Shown here in pieces: positions 35,823-48,600 of a stretch of 64,000 nucleotides of DNA. The stretch is from Henricia sp. BOLD:AAB3569 (Eukaryota; Echinodermata; Asteroidea; Spinulosida; Echinasteridae): NCBI GenBank assembly GCA_037783545.1, contig JBBELK010000550.1, positions 434,001 through 498,000 of the forward strand. Direction: 5' to 3'. The translations under genes and the position numbers were made by a program. Positions within the stretch are counted from its first letter, which is position 1. Each line of letters opens with the position of its first letter. The notes under the pieces were generated by a model. That model was not told the DNA's origin. It did no database searches and saw only the letters and a program-made list of their open reading frames with translations.

Positions 35823-36105
35823 GTTCTTAAACAAGTTCTTAAACAAGTTCTTAAAAAAAATAACAGAAGTGGCCCACAATGAAAACAGTGTCAGGAGAAA
35901 TGTGCTACTAAAGTGTCAGGTGATTATGCTACCACTTTTTTTGCTGTAAATAGACTACCTTTCTGCCGTAGACCAGCTTCCGAAATCAAAACTCGATGGA
36001 CCACTGTCATGACTGTGTAATATTACTTTTAACCAACCAGATGACAAAAAACTACACGTTCAGTATATAAAACAAATATCGACTGCTTTTTATTCGGGTC
36101 ATGGT

Positions 36106-36219
36106 TAAGATTATAGGCCCTCGATGATCTCGAAGCCATGACTATGCCCCTTGGCTTCCACCTCGGGGCATAGTCATGGCTTCGAGATCACCTTGGGCCT
36201 ATAATCTTACCCATGCCCC
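36106..36219. mobile_element. 114-bp hairpin element
   Basis: GATTATAGGCCC and GATCTCGAAGCCATGACTAT are mirrored by ATAGTCATGGCTTCGAGATC and GGGCCTATAATC. Confidence 0.8.
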
Positions 36220-36435
36220 TCATTGCAGTCAATATTTGTATAACATTGCCACTTCTTAGAAGGCATGATGTACATGTAAACTGGTTCAGAATCTGTAGAG
36301 ATGCTTTTTTTATCAGGTCACCTGAAATTTTGACACTCCGACAGATATTTCAAGCTATTTAGAAACACCCCTTTTCTATAGTCGTTCAAAAATTGAAATA
36401 AAACTTAATTCTCCGCACATGAAAGACAACATTTT

Positions 36436-36628
36436 GCAGAGCTGCCAACCCTCCCAGATTTTGGGGAGGACATCTGGGAAAACAGGTTCATTCAGTGACT
36501 CCAAACACATCTAAAAATCCCAAAGGTTGTTAATTGCCAATCCAGGAGGGTTTATACCATGTCGGGACTCAAAATTTGTCATTTTCCGAAGAATATGTTG
36601 CAAAATCCGGGAGGGTTGGCAGCTCTGC
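36436..36628. mobile_element. 193-bp MITE, GCAGAGCTGCCAACCCTCC ends
   Basis: Perfect terminal inverted repeats GCAGAGCTGCCAACCCTCCC at the left and the reverse complement at the right. Non-coding interior. Confidence 0.9.
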
Positions 36629-36877
36629 ATTTTGTACCATACTACAAAAGCGTTGCTATCCTTGCATGATGTGCCAGTCGAATCGTCCGTTGGGAGCGTG
36701 GGTCAGCGTCGCAAACGGCGGGCTCATTAGATCCCAGATGCCGAAATCTATATATTCTTGAAGGGCTACAGCACCACAATATGGGATCTGGATTTTAAAA
36801 CACAAACAAAACTAAAATCACTTTCAAAATTCCTTATTGAATCATAAACTTTCATGTTTCCAATAATACACCTGTCA

Positions 36878-37123
36878 ATTGTAATCCCGGCCCTGGGGGA
36901 CCCGGGACTAGCGGGGACTGGGCCAGGCATGTCCAAGTGGCCCAGCGTGATACTCCCGCAACGTCCCCGCTATTGTCCCAGTATATAGCGGGGCAACAAA
37001 TGTACAACCCGGGCCAAGTCCCCGCTATTGTTCTGGCTAGCAGGGCACGTTTTTTTGGACATCCCCGGCTATGTCCCCGCTACTTTCACCAAGGTCCCAG
37101 GTCCCCCAGGGTCAGGATTACAA
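36878..37123. mobile_element. 246-bp GC-rich MITE
   Basis: ATTGTAATCCCGGCCCTGGG is mirrored by CCCAGGGTCAGGATTACAAT. The interior repeats GTCCCCGCTA and its complement. ORFs reading through it are not genes. Confidence 0.85.
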
Positions 37124-37800
37124 TGCATAGTTCCGACCTGTCAATCAACCGAACCCACCGACCAATCACAACAGAGCTAGCAGAGATCACCGACATAGGT
37201 CAAAGTGCACTGTCAAACAACAACATGATCACGCGATATGTTCTGCCGGTCCCATACAATTTGTACAGTGTTGTATGCGGCGATCCGGGTGAATTTTTGG
37301 TTTCAAGGCCGGTCGTTTCGTTGTTCAAAGGTACGAAAGCTGTATTTCGTGATATGATATCCCTGTATTACTGCCCTTTACTCAGTGTGTTCTAAGATAA
37401 CTGTCGACCCTGAAACATGAATACCTTTGAGTTTTCTTCAACGAATCTGTGCTTTCCGTTGAAAGTCCCATTGCTTTGTGCGTTGTGTGCCGCCATTTTG
37501 ACGATAGCGTGTGAGCCATAGCAACAATATCCACGGGGGCGGGGCTAACTAGGCAAACCCGGAACTATGCATTGACAGATGCATAAGAGCACTACATAAA
37601 TATTTGTTTAAGTGATTATTGGTCTTTCCGTTCCGTGTATCCCTTTTTAGCCATTAAACCTATTCACAATCTCGTACAAAGCATTTTCTGACTCACTTTG
37701 AACCATCGGTGCTGTGTCATCCGTGAAGGTATTCTGGGGTTTTTGGTGTCAAAAGAAAGAGTAGGGCCTACGTACAAGATCCAAGAGGAAAGGCGGAGAT
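37124..37800. other. no gene resolved
   Basis: Starts GCATAGTTCCGACCTGTCAAT, mirrored loosely at 37558-37578 (GGAACTATGCATTGACAG). An outer inverted structure may therefore enclose 37120-37580. No exon recognised. Confidence 0.35.
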
Positions 37801-37914
37801 AATTCCTTCAGCATTGCTGGTCCTCGGTTGTGGAACATGTTGTCAGTCGATCTGAGTCGCTGTCCCACATTAAGCGTTCTCTCAAGACTTTCTTATTTCG
37901 GTTTTCTTTGTGAA
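37801..37914 (+). pseudogene. CR1-like non-LTR retrotransposon, reverse-transcriptase C-terminus
   Basis: The frame reads NSFSIAGPRLWNMLSVDLSR then CPTLSVLSRLSYFGFLCE and stops. This is the conserved end of CR1/L2-type polyproteins (FSVAAPRLWNSLP...F). The 3' region continues to GCGCGATACAAATGCTCATT and an (ATT)n tail at about 38021-38040. The copy is severely 5'-truncated. Confidence 0.88.
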
Positions 37915-38203
37915 TAATGTACCCAGTGATTTCCCGTTGACTACTGTTTTTTTATTTGTTTGTTTTCACCCATTCATTGTTACGCGCTCTGATCTTTGTA
38001 TAGCGCGATACAAATGCTCATTATTATTATTATTATTATTGAATAGTGGCCCTCATTTTCTGAATTCCTAAGTAATTACCGAGTAATTTTCCTTTTTTAA
38101 AAACTGGGACACGCTGTACAACAAGCGAAAGGCTTCAGTCGGTGGTTAGTTGGCACTTTTGGACGAACTCGCGAAACCTGTTTGACCAAGTCTCAGTGAC
38201 TGA

Positions 38204-38548
38204 TTAATAATAATAATGATGGTGGATACTTATATGGCGCACATGTCCGCCCCACGGGGGTCCTCCTGGCACTGTTGACATTATTACCGCTGCCATCAAG
38301 AAATCACCAGAACCATTTTGCTTCAACTAGGTGGAAAACTGGCCAAGGCGCAAAACCCTATCAGCAGTTAGATTGTGGCTGGGCATTTCCCCTAACAGCT
38401 CCCCATATATCGCTTGGGTTGACGAGGCAATTGAGATTAAGTGTCTTGCCCACGGACACAAACACTTTGGCACAAGTTGGGCTCGAACCCATAAACTTTC
38501 GATCACGAGCACGGCTGTATACCCACTAGACCACCACAAGTTGACGCT
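38204..38548 (-). mobile_element. SINE family D, tRNA-like head
   Basis: On the minus strand it starts with a head containing TGGTCTAGTGGGTATACAGC and GGGTTCGAGCCC, followed by GTGTCCGTGGGCAAGACACT, and ends at an (ATT)n tail. The A- and B-box spacing is tRNA-like. Confidence 0.75.
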
Positions 38549-38784
38549 ATAGTGTAATCCGAGCAACGTTTAGTAAGCCCGCCCTCTTGTGGTTATTCCA
38601 TTGTTACTGCGGTGTATGTCTATTGTGACATCACGTAAACACCCTGGAGATACATGTACACCGCAGTTTTCCTTCGTCGGATTAGTCTATTGTACTAACT
38701 AGTGGCTAGTTGACACAATTGGAAAAGAAAAGGATAGGGCATGCGCGGTTTCTGCGCTTTGCTGCGGGCGCTCATCTCCCGACT

Positions 38785-39045
38785 CCTTGGCTTTTGAGCC
38801 TGCATTTTTTTATAGGCTACCCGGCAATAGAGCCGACTACTGCTCGGCCGGGTCTGCAGTTTCCATCCCAAGTGCAAGCACCAGGTACCCATTTTACCCC
38901 TGGGTGGAGAGAAGCAATGTGTGACAAAGTACCTTGCTCAAGGGTACACGCACCATGGATGGGCCAGGCCGGGGTTCGAACCTACAACCTTGGAACTAAC
39001 CCAGGTTTTGAATCGATCCACTAGACCGTTCCGCCATAGTACTCT
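38785..39045 (-). mobile_element. SINE family E, tRNA-like head
   Basis: On the minus strand: head ending GGTTCGAACCCCGGCCTGGC, core CTTGAGCAAGGTACTTTGTC and TCTCTCCACCCAGGGGTAAA, then GGGTACCTGGTGCTTGCAC. The core matches the fragment at 5425-5535. Confidence 0.75.
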
Positions 39046-39081
39046 AGTTTGACACTATTGGACTCACTCGCAAAACCTGTT

Positions 39082-39428
39082 TATTATTATTATTATTATT
39101 TCTTTCTGGTATTCATATCAAGGATTCCTCAATAGTGCTTATTGCACTGTCACTCGTAAGCGTGAGGAAACCCATGAAGAATTATAAATGGCCAGAGATA
39201 CAGGGGATTCCCCCTGCTCTTCACGAAAGAATGCTCTGGGATCTTTGGAGTGGGTTACCATTACCTAACACACTGGACCAACGGATTTACATCCCTTCCA
39301 AAGGATGGAGCAAGTGTGGTTGAGTGCCTTGCCCAAGGGCACATGTACCGCAGCCGGATTCGAACCCGCAACCCCAAGTTTTCACCCATGATTGCGAGTC
39401 AATGGCCCTAACCACTCGGCCACGGTAC
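39082..39428 (-). mobile_element. SINE family C, most complete copy
   Basis: Runs from an ATT tail (39080-39098) to the full class II tRNA-like head CCGTGGCCGAGTGGTTAGGG and TTGCGGGTTCGAATCCGGCT. It lies only about 90 bp past the last UBASH3 exon found, inside its next intron. Confidence 0.9.
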
Positions 39429-39520
39429 CCCAGGTCTAAATTGCTAGTTGACACGTTTAGACTAACTCGCGAAACCTGTTTGACCAGGTCTAAACCACTG
39501 ACAAGCACAATGTTTAATAC

Positions 39521-39627
39521 CTTCTGGACTATTTTAGAGAACTCTAGTGGCGGCCTTGCAGACAGCCCTTGGAGGTAGCGTGTGCATCCATCTAAGCTGC
39601 TGGCATGGCCTACAATTAGAATGTCAC
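39521..39627 (-). CDS. UBASH3: UBASH3 exon 12 (second catalytic His)
   Basis: Encodes [20 protein letters not shown] and on to FSKIVQK; H586 is the second catalytic histidine. The acceptor is CTACAG and the donor GTATTA, ending in phase 0. The family continues for about 50 residues, so this is not the terminal exon. Confidence 0.95.
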
Positions 39628-42600
39628 CTGTAGAGAGAAAAGCAGAAACATCTATGCGAGACAACTGGTGCTATAACACTAAGGGGCTGAAAAAAAGAGA
39701 GGGAGATTAAATGATTATGAGCAAATCATTGGAAAAATGTGCTACGTGCGTGTACATACACGCACAAAGGCTTGACATACATGGCATATCTAGACATCGT
39801 TGATCAGTATTAAGTGAGACAATTTTCCACATGTTTTTTTGACTTGAAGAGTTTAAAATATATTCTCCTTATATTTCCGGCCAATTACTTTTTCGGCCTG
39901 GAAAAAAGGCTTTGCCGGATTTTTCAAAAAAAAAAAAAAAACGGAATTCCCGCTATAGCCGGAAGACTGGCATCCCTGTGAAAAGCTCATGTCGTACCTT
40001 TGGGGTGTTCCTTTATTTCGCGTCTAAGCAACCCGTCTCCCCTCTTGTAGTATGACTGACAGTTCTCTTGCAGATTGAGCTCCGAAGCCGACATGATCTC
40101 CCTGTAGTTGAGGTCGATCGGCAGCCCGAATGCCTCCAATTCGCTCAGTGGCAGCCATTTTGGGAGGTGTCCCTTGCACCACGCCAGCCACTCAAATAAC
40201 GCTGTGTCAACGCGGATTTTCAAGGGCTCGAGAGAATTTAAACCTAAATTGGACAAGAAATACTTCCCAGGATTTTCCTTGTTCTGACATATACTTAACC
40301 ACAAAAGAAATTTTCAAATGTTGATAAAACCTTAAAAGATGTCCTTTCTTTGTCATTTTGTTGCTCTTAATTTGACATGTTGTACTATTACACTGAAAGT
40401 TTACCCAAATGTCGAGCTAAATATGCTATTTTCAAAATGAAGCTTCCATTATCCAGATTCAAGCGACGTTTCTTTTGCAGTTCAGTATATATATACCATG
40501 TAAAAATGTTAGTTTGATCATACATATCTTCAATCACACAGGGGGATTATACTATTGAACGGTTTACCAATCATGTGTTCTACCATTAAGTAAAAAAACG
40601 TACCATCCATAACAGCCTGTGCGGTTTGCACACATCTCAATGCAGGTGATGAATAAACATGAGAAATGACAATACCATTCTCACGCATGCTCTCTCCTAA
40701 ACAAAAAATAAAACAAAAACATGCCTGATTTAAATGCACATTTGACATGCAATTAGGCAATATAAAGCACCACAAAACTTGGAGGGGCCGTCCAAAGTTG
40801 TCAAGATTTTCACCGTTCTACAAAGCGTAGGAAGTGGGGGGTGGGGGGGGAGGGGGTGCGGGATCGAGGGCCGCGTAAGACTTTACATGCACTGACAGAA
40901 AAATGTGTGACGCATAAGCACTATTTTGGGAGAACGGACGGGGGTTTCTTGAAAAATAAGTAGAACTGTGAAAATGTTGACAACTTTGCAATATTTTCCA
41001 TGCAACTCCGAGAGAAAAGTTGGGTAGTATACCACTCAGGGAGTATACCACTGTGCCTTATAGCTCAGCTGGTGTGTCGGAGGTCTTGGGGGGAAACCTG
41101 AGGGAGTATACCACTGTGCCTCATAGCTCAGCTAGTAGAGCATCTGCATGGTGAGTCAGAGGTCTTGGGGGGAAAACCTGAGGGATATACCACCGTGCCT
41201 CATAGCTCAGCTGGTAGAGCATCTGCAGTGTGTTAGGTGTCTTGGGAAAAACCTGAGAGAGTATACCATTCAGAAATGGACTGTCCCTCAGGACATATAT
41301 ATCACAAACCAGTGAGTCTTGCCTGGAACCGACCAACTTCCGTGATTGGGCAGTCTTTGCTGAACGCCTGGCCCCCTCCGGCTCGGACTGGAACCTTCCG
41401 TGGCATGTTCAGATTTTTCCTGATGTACTTTCCTGCAGACGAGACAAATTTATCAGTAATAAAGATGATAATTCTGGAGCCCCAAAGGAGCTTGTTCAGA
41501 TTTTTCCTAAATTAAAGGCCCTGTAGATGATCTGTTTTTGAGCGATTCTGCGAATAAAACCATTCTAAATCAAAAGAAAGACATCAACAAACTCATCCGA
41601 AGAAATTTCAGCTTTGTCAAATGTACCACGTTTAAAAAAAACATGAAAATCCATATGCCTTTTCCTGGTCTTGGCGGGGTGTTTTAAATATTCGTTCTCA
41701 GTTAATCGAGTACTATGTGGCTTGCGTCATGCACTCTGTGGCGTACATCATATACTGCGTGTACACGCGATCCATTAAAATGCATCGCGTTGGAACATGC
41801 ACGCGGAGTACACAGCGCCCATGCATTTTGGACCACGTAGATGCGAACCAAAAATAAGTTAATCGTTTGCAAACGATCTAAATAATTTCATCTTTACGGA
41901 TTATTTTCTGGTAAAATTAGATCATTTTGAGTGAAAACCTTTCAATGGATAGTTGCTATTAATTCAATCTTTACTTTCAGAACTTTTCCCCTGTAATCTC
42001 GTCGATTACTTGTTGGGGTCATTGCAAATGATACACTGGGCCTTTAACAATCATTTAAAATACCTCCCCAAAATACTATCTATGGGAAGACAACAAGAAA
42101 TTTCCAATTTCCAATTTGGATGTTTTAGCAAAAAGGTTGGCGTAATCACCGCACTGCTTTATGGAACCAGATAAATCAGTTCACAAAACATTGGTGTTTT
42201 CTTGACGACATCCTTGAAAATATACGGATTGAGAGCACGAAATTTCAGAATGGTAATAAGAAAAATGACAAATGAAACGGTGTCAAAATCTCAACACTCA
42301 TGGGAAAAAGGGGGGCGTAAAAAATGTGATATGGACACGCTCCTTTAAGTATGAATAGGTTGAAGGGGGTTCAACCTAACTTACCATCTGCACCGAACGA
42401 GTACTGAAGCCACTGTTGGCCAAAAGTGATGTCCACCCTTTCGGCGTGACGCATGACGAACAATCGTCTGGGCTGGGTGGGCAGGTCGGTCGTTGAAGCC
42501 AGGGGTATGCTGTTCGAACGGGCTGGTGTCTTGGTCAACTTAAAAAGCTGGAAATTAAGGGTTAACAAATATTTATATATGGTTTTCCATAAAAACAGGA

Positions 42601-45600
42601 CAAATAACATGTTTTATTTGCAACAATGGGTTGCCAGCCAAAATCGTATGTGATTAATAATATCCTGCTACTCCTTCTAAGAACACAATTTGACAAATAA
42701 TTATTCTACAAAGCAAAGAAATTCTGTGCCAAGCCAGAGAACACATGTCATCAACAAGAATGCATATTCAGTGGGTAATAGTATTTACATATTCATACAT
42801 TTGCATATTTAGACGCCTCCTCCTCTGACTGTTTTAGCAGCCCTTCTGGTGTTTTGTACTGGCTTGAGCGTCGCTCGTCTGCACCTAATGGCGTGGGTGG
42901 GCTGGGGACTTTATCATCAAGGTTGATTAGGACTTGGTTGGCACCGAGCGACTTGGTCAATGGTATTACCCTACAAAGAAAAAGATAAAATTTAATTTTA
43001 AAGTGTCGTCAAAAAACGAGGGCCTCTGTGCTTTCTTTTGTGATAAAATTTACAAATGAAGAGACGCGAGACGTAATATTCTGAAACGCAAAAGAAACTT
43101 ACCACCTTTTAAACCTTTAAATAGCAACAATAACACTGCGTGTAGTAATGTGTGAACTTATTTGTGGACAATAGTGTCCTCACTGTCAGACTAAACAGTG
43201 TGTCTGAAGGTCACTTGAACCTTCAATGGCACAGCTGTTGAACAGCTGTTTTGACTGTCAGTGATTAGCAAAGGGGTATGGGATGATTATAATGAGCTGC
43301 AAGTGATGGACATTTCAAGCAACATGCCACGATTGTCGGGGGATCAAAGACTGGTAGGCAGTATGCGCCGATGATGCACTGCCTGTATCCAAATCAATGG
43401 TGGCCACACACGCTATTGAAAGGGGACTGACATTGCACCCTCTTCTGTTCTTTACTGTAGAACAAACTGATGAGATGGTGTATCTTGGTCATCAATAAAA
43501 TGCCAATGTTTCAATTAGCAATTGTTGGTTTGTTTTATTTTGAACTGTTACAATTTCATTACATTTTAAACAAGGGGTAAGTTTCTTTTGCGTTTCAGTA
43601 TACGATGGCTCAACATCTGAAACAAGGCTGCCAGTGTCACTATAAACTCTACCTATGCACTGTCCATGTATCCGATTCAGGCGCCTTCTCCGTGTAGTTA
43701 CCAGGGAACATCCCATTCAGTCCTGTCTGATGGGACGTCCCCTTGTACCAACCGTCATCGTTACTTCCGCGGTTCCCAGCGCCGGTCATGAAGATGTAAT
43801 CGTCTGGAATCAGTTCAAGCTCGTCGTTAGCACGAGGGCTGTGAGAGTATAGAACTCGCAGGACCTGGAGAGGGTCGGGGGAGGGGGAGGTGCAAACATT
43901 TAAAAGGTAAAATGAGGACTTATTCTAATATGTAAAAATTCTGTGACAGTAACTGTTCGATTCTTCATGTACAGTGTGTCCAAAAAAATGCCCCTCTCAT
44001 GGACCGCTGAATAATTATCAAAATCAAGTATTGTTCTTAATTTGGTGTCCAGATATGGAAAGCTCACTTAATTTTGTAACTCCAGTAAAAATGTCATCGA
44101 TCTCGCTTCATTTGTTTTGAATACACAGGCTATTATATGTAAGAGTGGTGCCTTTTGGGCCATTTCAAGTTGGATAATAAGGAATAAGATGATCTGTTTG
44201 AACAAAGATTGCTACAGCAATGAAATGGGACATTTCCTGTTTCTAGGCGATTCCTGTAGTTTTTTGGGCAATTCCTGTGGTTTTCAACCTGATTGAACAT
44301 GCATGAGATGAGCCGACCTCTGGAGCCGCACATTTCCCAAACAGTCCTAGTAATGCAGGAGCTCAGGGAGGCACTTCAGGCCTCCTTGGTCTTTCAGTTA
44401 GATTATTAAGCTCATGGGCGGCACCTCAGGTAGAGTGTCTTACCCTGCCTCAGTGGCTCTTATAGAGGCTGGTGCAGTCAGCCTTGCCACAAGAGGTGTT
44501 CACACACTTAACTGACCAATAAAATATGTTCCATCTCTCAGCCTCCTTGATCTTTCGGTCAGGGTATACGTTGTCTTTCTTTTTATAATTTTTTCCAAAA
44601 CTTTTCATCTGACATTACCTCTGTTTTAGCTGCCCTTGAATCTCGGGAGTAGAGCCTGAGCTCCCATCGAGCGGCTGCCTCAATATCTACCTCCTTAGAT
44701 AATTTCTCCAAGACGTCGTGGTGTGAGACATTAAACTGGTAGGCCAAGGTCATATGGAGTTGTTTTTTGTGAGGGTCGACCTTCACGCCTGTTGCAAAAT
44801 AATAGAAAAAAGTAGCTGATAACAAATATGTTAAATGGAGGTAATTTGCCGATATACAACCCGGTATGCACGTGTACTAAGTGCGTTTTCCCGAGAATAC
44901 GCTAAGAACTCGTAATAAATCATTGTCAAATCATCGTCAAATCTTCATCGAATCTTCATCGAATCTTCGTCAATCAAATTATCGTCGAATCATTATGGAA
45001 TCTTCGTAAAATCTTAGTCAAATCTTCGCCAAATCTGTCGAATCTTCAACGAATTTTCGTCAAATAATTATTGAATCTTCGCCTAATCTTTGATTTCCCT
45101 AATGTGAACTACGGAACAACACCATGCCAATAAAAAAATGACTAAACTTTTGTGCCAAACCTGCTTTATTGAGCGCTTCCTCTTTGAATTCATTTGTCAA
45201 AGCCCGCATGAACTCTGCGTGTTCTTCAGCTACAAACAGACCAATGAAGTTTGACGATGAGTAATGCTCTAGGGCGATGGTCTCTGGGGCCTGGACCTCA
45301 AGATTCGCTATGGCTTCTTGTAATGCTGCAGTAAGCATCTCTACTTTGCTGTCCTCACACTGTTATTGAGGGTAAGAAAAAAAGTGCAACAAATAGTAAT
45401 AGAGACGGATACGCGTATGCGCACGTTTAGCTATGGGGCTGTCCATAAAGTACGTACGCATGAAATGCCGACTTTTTAGACACCCCCCCTGTACGCATGG
45501 CGTACGCAGTGGTTTCTAAATTCAAGTCAAGTCAGTGAAAATCAGGACTCGGGTCGAGTCAAGTCCCGAGTCTCGAGTCCGAGTCATTACAACCCTGCAA

Positions 45601-48600
45601 GACAGTGACCTAAACCACTCAGCCACAGCACTATGTACTATGTTTTGCTTTGTGTTCAACTCACTGGATAGAAAGAACACAGCGTGACATGGGGAAGTAG
45701 GCTATGAGCTCCATTTCGTCCACAATGCTGCAGCGACTTGGTCCAGAATTCATCCAGGGATTCTCCGAGAGGTCCAACAGGGCAGGCATATAGGACGTAC
45801 TCCCTAGGAACGTTCTCATCAAGAATGGGGTCGTCCACATGGTCTAGAAGCCTGTATGAGATTAGAAGCCATATGGGTCATTCTATTAATTTGGGGTCCA
45901 CTTTTTCTGTCCCTGTTACATCTGACATGTTGTAAAATGTTGTATTTTGTAAATTCAGGACATATTCTTTAAATGCCTTCTATTTCAAAGAGTGATTACA
46001 TAAAATACAATTCATAAAAATATGGTTTGAAGGCATTTTTAATGATACTTGTATGGCAAATAGCAGTATGTCAGGTGTAATGGGGACAGAAAAATGTCAC
46101 ACGTTGGACCCCAAATTTATAGAATGACCCATATAGAACATAAAATTACACATACAGGGACTCAAAGGGGAGACTCCGGACCGGAAGCGCAGTACCCTGG
46201 GGCTATTTCTGTCGGGCCATTGGTTGCAAACGGCTGTTGCTTATATTGTGTCACTGGGCTAGAAGTTGGATGATTGGTAGCTTCTATAACGCAGAGAACA
46301 TACATGAATGGGGCTTGGCTGGAGGCCCAGATTTCCAAGGGTTGGCCTGACTGGCAAAACTCAACATTAAAGGTGGTGTTGAGTTTAAGGAGTCTATGAA
46401 ATAACCAAACATTGGATGAGAGAAAAATCATATGGGCCTTATCACTGGGATTTGAACCCAAGACCTCCGACTCTCCGGGCAGATGCTCTACCAGCTGAAC
46501 TAATGTATGAGGCACAGTAGTGGTCATGGTGGTATAGACCAATCCGGTAATTAAGGTCTCCTTCCCTGTATATCCGCCATAGCTGGGGGGCGTCCCTGTG
46601 CATCGGCTGTGCGTTTTATGTTGCTGTTAGAACGAAAAGCACTCATTCATTACATGCACGCGACGCGCCTCCTTCGCGTACATGCAACGCGCCAGCCTTC
46701 GCGTACACAACCCTACAAAGACGCGCAACTTGTTCGAAATAAACAAATGCAGCTTCAGCAACAGCAAAAACATACAGTTCATTCAGTGGAAGACCCCCAG
46801 CTATGGCGGATATGCAGGGAAGGAGACCTTAGCTACCGATTGGTGTATACTCAGATGTGCCTAAAAATAAAAACCCAACTTTTCTGTCGGTGTTGCATAG
46901 ATGCCCAACTGAGCAAAGTAAACAAACACAATACTCTGTATGGTGCCTAATCACCACAGAAATAAACCATCCAAATATGGGATAAAAACTGTTTTATGGT
47001 CCTCATTGGAATTTGAACCTGAGACCATTGTCAAAGTTGACCCCGAAATGTGATTCCCAGGGTTAATATTTGACAGTGTGAAAGGGAAGCTGTACAAGTA
47101 CGTACCAGTCTGATGCTAATTGTATGTCCTGATGGCCTGTTGCAGCTAGGGCTTTCTCCCTGTAGAGCAAAAAAATTTAAAAAGTGTTACACCGTAAATT
47201 TAAAATCACCTCGGTAGGTTTTCCCAAAAAAGGTCCAATGCGGACAGGCCTTTAGTTGTACTTTTTTTCAAATTCTGATCAATGTCGATTAGGCCAAACA
47301 AAATAAATGGTGCGTTTACGGTAACGGCCTAAAAAAAATCCAGGTAGGTACATTTAGGAAAATAATTTTATTTTGTCATTTTTTTTGTTACATTTCAGTT
47401 CATGCTTTTGCATGTTGTTTTTCAATGTTTGAAACCCACTATTAACACTATTATTTTATTAACCATGTTCATGTACAAGTGTAGAAAATGTTACATGTAT
47501 GTTCAATGGAAATTATTGCAAATAGTGTTCATTTAAAAATATCAACTTGAAGATTGACAATAAAAAGTTTGAGGTCGGCAATTTGGCCTCTCAAATTCCA
47601 GATCGGTCAGGTTACCGTAAACACACCATTTATTTTGTTTGGCCTTAATTCCAGTAAGTGCACATATGGGTAAGTCCCAAAATTAGGGGTCCCAAAATTA
47701 GGGGTCCAAAATGTTTGGTGTCCCAGTTACGTACGACACTCTCTGCTTCAAAAATCACCACTTATGACCACAAATTATTAGTAATGGACTGTGGGCTGTA
47801 CGTGATTATACATGTAGGGGACAGCATCATTTTCTTCAATATTTTGTTTTGTGATTCCTGAAAAATATTCAAAACAAAAGACCATAAAGGCTTATAATTT
47901 GTTCCATGGTATTGAATAGGAGTTTGGTGTCCCGGGTTACCTACGCCAATGAAAATTGGCTGTAGAATGAGTTTGCATTAACCTTGGTGCCATATCTACA
48001 CACAAACATTAAATTTGAGTGGCATTTGTTCAAATAAAAATTATTTTCTACTGGGAAACCACTTTTAATCACTAAAAACACTTGGAAATCTTAAAAAGCA
48101 TGGGAACAATTTGGGAATTACCCATATCTATTTTTATCCATGAACAGTTTCCAGATATTTGTTACATGTTCTATTTAGGGCGCAACCCCACAACAAAAAT
48201 CCTTGAAAGTTTATCCACTTGTCAAATGAACAACCTATGAAAAGTGTCATGAATAGCGAAACACAATACTTATTCAGCTAAGTTTAAAATGAGGTCAATG
48301 CCACCTAAATGAGGCCGCATCCCTAAAGCTTTTGTAAAGTCTACCATGACTACACATAGAGTTGTCGATTAACGTCATACAAAATGGGCGTTGCACTTCC
48401 ATTCTAGTATTTTGGCTGAGGTCAAATTGCAAGTAGTGTTGGAACTTAAAGGGACACATCTGCTTACTGTTTACATAATGTAGCAATCTAGTACCGGGTA
48501 CTTCCAAATACTGAAAGGCAGAGGCCTGTTTTTTGATGATATATGCTCTTTGTACTGAGGCCCTGCTTTTAATTGAACATTTTTTTTTTCCCCATCAAAA

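Noticed and set aside
36937-37395. 152-codon ORF
   Set aside because: It begins in a GC-rich MITE and continues into unrelated DNA without splice signals.
33000-39520. Last UBASH3 exon
   Set aside because: I looked on the minus strand for the conserved C-terminal motifs (IPY, DPP, PLTH codon patterns) and found no match with an acceptor.
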